Shown here in pieces: positions 61,371 to 64,000 of a DNA stretch of 64,000 bases. The notes beneath the pieces are model-generated. The model did not search any database and was not told where the DNA came from. It saw nothing but the letters and a program-made list of their open reading frames with translations. The translations under genes and the position numbers were made by a program. The DNA comes from Pseudomonadota bacterium (GTDB lineage: Bacteria; Pseudomonadota; Alphaproteobacteria; Rhizobiales; Rhizobiaceae). The DNA lies in contig JAEYDD010000067.1 of assembly GCA_023404095.1 (NCBI GenBank), positions 310,001 through 374,000 on the forward strand. Direction: 5' to 3'. The number at the start of each line of letters is the position of its first letter. Position 1 is the first letter of the stretch.

Positions 61371-62614
61371 CGCGTGCGCACCTGGTGCGAAAGGCGGCTT
61401 TGATGGCGATGCTCGAGCGCGAAGCAGCCCCAGAGGATGCCGACGATGAGATAGAAGTGGCGCCAGTGATCGGTGTCGATGACAAAGCCGATAGCGGTAT
61501 GGCCGATAAAGGCAATGTAGGCGATCATCAGGAAGGGCTGCCAGGGACGGTTGAGCAGGAGGTTCCGGAAGCCGACCCATAGCGTCCACACGACCAGCGT
61601 CAGGTAGCAGAGAAAGCCGAGCCAGCCGTAGCTCGTCAGCGACTTCAGCCAGATATTGTGTTCGTCCTCCGGAAAGATCGTGCTGAACACCATCGGGCCG
61701 ATCCCGAGCGGCGTCTCCATCGACATCAGGAAGCCGAGCCTGTGGCGGTCGAAGCGCCCGAGATGGCCGCCGTCATAATCTTGCACGAGCTGCGTCCGGC
61801 TGGAAAAGAGGTCGGCCACCTGCGGGATCTGCAGGGCTATGACCAGTGCCACCACCATCAGACCGACAGCGGCGATGCTGAGCGTGAGGATCTTCAGGCG
61901 GAAGACCCCGGTGCGTTCCTTCAGCAGCATCACGAAGACCATCGCGACGGCTGAGAAGAGAAAGAGCGCCCAGGCCGCACGCGAAAAGGAGAGAAACAGG
62001 CCGAGCGCGATGACCAGCAGTCCCGCAATGTTCAGCGGCGCTTGTGTCAGCGGTTTCGCCAGGAGGCCGTGCATCAGATAGAGGGCAGGGGCGACGAGGA
62101 AGGGACCGAACACGTTCGGATCCTGGAAGGCGCCCTTGGCGCGGTCGTAGAGGGTGAAGACTTCGCTGCCCGGAAAAGCGTTGAAATAGCCGAGGATGCC
62201 CAGCGTGGCGGTGATCAGCGCACTTGCGACCCATGCCCGGAAGATCAGGACAAGACGCTGTGGCTTTTCCTCGATGATGGCGGCGAAGAACACCGCCGAC
62301 AGCGCGAGGAACAGCGAGACGGCCACATACATCGGACCGCCTGCCATATCCTCCATCACGGTAAGCGAGAGCATGCCGCCGACATTGAAGGTGACGTAGA
62401 GCGCGAGCAGCGGCGCGACGCTGCGCGATATTCGAAGCCCCAGGATCGCCCATATGCCGATAAGGGCGACCATGAAGAGTTCGTAGGGCGCCGGCTCGGA
62501 GATGACGAAGCCGGAGAGGAACACGCCGAACGTGACCAGGAAGGACGCGATGAGGCCAACGGTCGCAAGCTGCGGCCGCAGGACCTGGCTTGCCGGGATC
62601 GAGGCGGTGCTCAA
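61367..62614 (-). CDS. O-antigen ligase/polymerase-like membrane protein
   Basis: A 415-residue polytopic membrane protein (about 11-12 helices) of the Wzy/WaaL (O-antigen ligase) family, polymerising or ligating polysaccharide repeat units. Characteristic: a long periplasmic loop with RFDRHRLGFLMSMETPLGIGPMVFSTIFPEDEHNIWLKSLTSYGWLG and preceding SFSRAAWALFLFS. It starts with TTG at 62614, overlapping the upstream transferase stop as TTGA. Confidence 0.87.
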   Translation of the reverse strand: MSTASIPASQVLRPQLATVGLIASFLVTFGVFLSGFVISEPAPYELFMVALIGIWAILGLRISRSVAPLLALYVTFNVGGMLSLTVMEDMAGGPMYVAVSLFLALSAVFFAAIIEEKPQRLVLIFRAWVASALITATLGILGYFNAFPGSEVFTLYDRAKGAFQDPNVFGPFLVAPALYLMHGLLAKPLTQAPLNIAGLLVIALGLFLSFSRAAWALFLFSAVAMVFVMLLKERTGVFRLKILTLSIAAVGLMVVALVIALQIPQVADLFSSRTQLVQDYDGGHLGRFDRHRLGFLMSMETPLGIGPMVFSTIFPEDEHNIWLKSLTSYGWLGFLCYLTLVVWTLWVGFRNLLLNRPWQPFLMIAYIAFIGHTAIGFVIDTDHWRHFYLIVGILWGCFALEHRHQSRLSHQVRTR

Positions 62615-63999
62615 TACGCGTTTTCCGTGTTCAAAAGGCGGATCGGCGTGAGAAACAGGATTTTCAGGTCGAACAGCAGCGACCAGTTCTCGATGTAGTA
62701 GAGGTCGAACTCGGTCCGGAAGCGGATCTTGTCGTCATGGTCGATCTCGCCGCGCCAGCCGTTGATCTGCGCCCAGCCGGTAACGCCGGGCTTGACGCGG
62801 TGCCGGGCGAAGTACCCCTCCACCACATCGACATACTTGCGGTCGTGCGACTGCGCCTGAATGGCGTGCGGGCGGGGGCCGACAAGCGACAGTTCGCCCT
62901 TGAGCACGTTGAAGATCTGCGGCAGTTCGTCGATCGAGGTCTTTCGGATGAAGCGCCCGACCGGGGTGACGCGCGGGTCGCCCTTGGTGACGGCGGCCTT
63001 CGCCGTCGGGTCCGACATGTTGGTATACATCGAGCGGAACTTGTAGACCTCGATGATCTCGTTGTTGAAGCCGTGCCGCTTCTGCTTGAAGATGATCGGC
63101 CCGGGCGAGGTCAGCTTTACGGCAAGCGCGGCGCCGATCATGACCGGCCACAGCAGCAGCAGTGCGATAACGCTGAAGACGATGTCGAAGGCGCGCTTGG
63201 CGACCTTGTCCCAGTCGGCGATCGGCCTGTCGAAGATGTCGAGCATGTGCACATTGCCGACCTGCGAATAGCTGCGCGGGCGGAAACGAAGGCCGTTCGA
63301 ATGCGCCGCAAGGCGGATGTCGACGGGGAGCACCCAGAGCTTTCTGAGCAGAGACAGGATGCGGGCTTCGGCGGAAAGCGGCAAGGATATGATCAGCATG
63401 TCGATGCGCGCCAGGCGCGCAAACTCCACCAGTTCCGCGATCGTTCCGAGCTTGGGGTAGCCTGCGACGACGGAAGGGGAGCGGCGCTCGTCGCGGTCGT
63501 CGAAGATGCCGCAGATACGGATATCGTTTTCCGGCTGGCGTTCCAGCGCGCGGATCAGCTCCTTTGCCGGTTCGCCGCCGCCGGCGATGACGGCCCGCCG
63601 TTCCATGGTGCCGTTGCGCGCCCAACGGCGAATCGAATAGGCGATCAGCAGGCGCTCGACCACCAGATAGGCAGCGCCAAGGACAAACCACAGGACGAAC
63701 CAAACGCGCGAGGCGACGCCCGCGGTCTTGAAGAGAAAGAAGGCGAGCGCCATCGCCGAAAACGCGATCGCCCACGCACCCAGCAGGCGCGGTATCATCC
63801 GCCATCCGGCGCGCAATGCCGGGATCTGATAGGCGTCGGCCAGGTGCAGCAGCAGCACGCCGATCGCCGATCCGCCCGCGACCACCCCGATGTAGAACAG
63901 CATGACGTCGGCGGACGGGATGACGTAGAAGCTCGTGACACCATAGCCGATCGCAAAGAGGACGGTGAATTCCAGAAGCCGCAAGAGGCCCGTGATCAT
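62611..63999 (-). CDS. Undecaprenyl-phosphate sugar phosphotransferase (5' end possibly outside)
   Basis: This initiates polysaccharide synthesis by transferring a sugar-1-phosphate to undecaprenyl phosphate. It shows an N-terminal membrane part of four helices, a Rossmann-like central domain (AVIAGGGEPAKELIRALE), a fifth helix (FDIVFSVIALLLLWPVMIGAALAVKLTSPGPIIFKQKR), and the catalytic PHPT domain (YKFRSMYTNM, KTSIDELPQIFNVLKGELSLVGPRP, RVKPGVTGWAQINGWRG). A Met at 63999 fits, but the frame could continue beyond the window since relatives are usually longer (~500 residues). It heads the three-gene operon. Confidence 0.92.
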   Translation of the reverse strand: MITGLLRLLEFTVLFAIGYGVTSFYVIPSADVMLFYIGVVAGGSAIGVLLLHLADAYQIPALRAGWRMIPRLLGAWAIAFSAMALAFFLFKTAGVASRVWFVLWFVLGAAYLVVERLLIAYSIRRWARNGTMERRAVIAGGGEPAKELIRALERQPENDIRICGIFDDRDERRSPSVVAGYPKLGTIAELVEFARLARIDMLIISLPLSAEARILSLLRKLWVLPVDIRLAAHSNGLRFRPRSYSQVGNVHMLDIFDRPIADWDKVAKRAFDIVFSVIALLLLWPVMIGAALAVKLTSPGPIIFKQKRHGFNNEIIEVYKFRSMYTNMSDPTAKAAVTKGDPRVTPVGRFIRKTSIDELPQIFNVLKGELSLVGPRPHAIQAQSHDRKYVDVVEGYFARHRVKPGVTGWAQINGWRGEIDHDDKIRFRTEFDLYYIENWSLLFDLKILFLTPIRLLNTENAY

Positions 64000-64000
64000 G

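Overview
The window is high-GC DNA from an alphaproteobacterium, almost certainly order Rhizobiales and most like the family Rhizobiaceae. This rests on gene content and order (purN-purM beside an AI-2E permease, an Hda-like gene and ppk-ppx; DUF6163-ldtR-ldtP; glyA-nrdR-ribD-ribE...ribH-nusB; bamE/CBP3-chaperone/DUF177-plsX-fabH-ihfA-merR), a DUF982 protein, an Omp25/Omp31-like porin and a metal-ligand-poor HemB. Species is inferred from memory of the families; no search was run. The stretch reads as chromosomal backbone. I see no insertion sequence, prophage, CRISPR array or rRNA operon.

Layout: (1) 1-9.1 kb: the 3' end of a secreted RTX protein, uvrC plus an SDR enzyme, an outer-membrane barrel protein, a small operon (secreted unknown, RNase T2 lipoprotein, glutathione transferase) and rlmJ. 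(2) 9.1-19.8 kb: an orphan molybdopterin oxidoreductase coupled to nudK, purM-purN, an AI-2E-type permease, an Hda-like DnaA regulator, and ppk-ppx. (3) 19.9-26.3 kb: a phytase-like esterase, a dual-specificity phosphatase, rnd, a multicopper oxidase with a one-base frameshift, an MFS protein and a 31-residue membrane peptide. (4) 26.7-41.4 kb: aspS, a FUSC-like half protein, a chemoreceptor, a SulP transporter behind a hairpin-rich leader, a secreted unknown, parC, a DMT permease with a small CTG-start ORF, bpt/ate, an RDD protein, hemB and a DUF6163 gene. (5) 41.5-50.3 kb: ldtR-ldtP, glyA, nrdR, and the riboflavin genes interrupted by a Tat-exported Hint-domain protein and a cupin, then nusB. 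(6) 50.3-59 kb: an MFS protein, hppA, bamE, the CBP3-type chaperone, DUF177, plsX, fabH, ihfA and merR. (7) 59-64 kb: a DUF982 protein, tRNA-Pro(GGG) and a three-gene polysaccharide operon running off the end.

Themes. Phosphate and polyphosphate: ppk and the phytase-like gene each carry a candidate PHO box, suggesting one PhoB-controlled phosphate-scavenging module around ppk-ppx. Envelope: ldtR-ldtP, bamE, plsX-fabH and the surface-polysaccharide operon. Housekeeping: DNA repair, purine and riboflavin synthesis, translation and replication control.

The most interesting unexplained items are the structured leader of the SulP gene, the Tat-exported Gly-rich Hint protein inside the riboflavin cluster, the 31-residue membrane peptide, a 24-bp perfect palindrome on the ribE stop codon, cysteines inside RTX-type repeats, and the frameshifted multicopper oxidase. 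No clearly new multi-gene defence or mobile system is visible.
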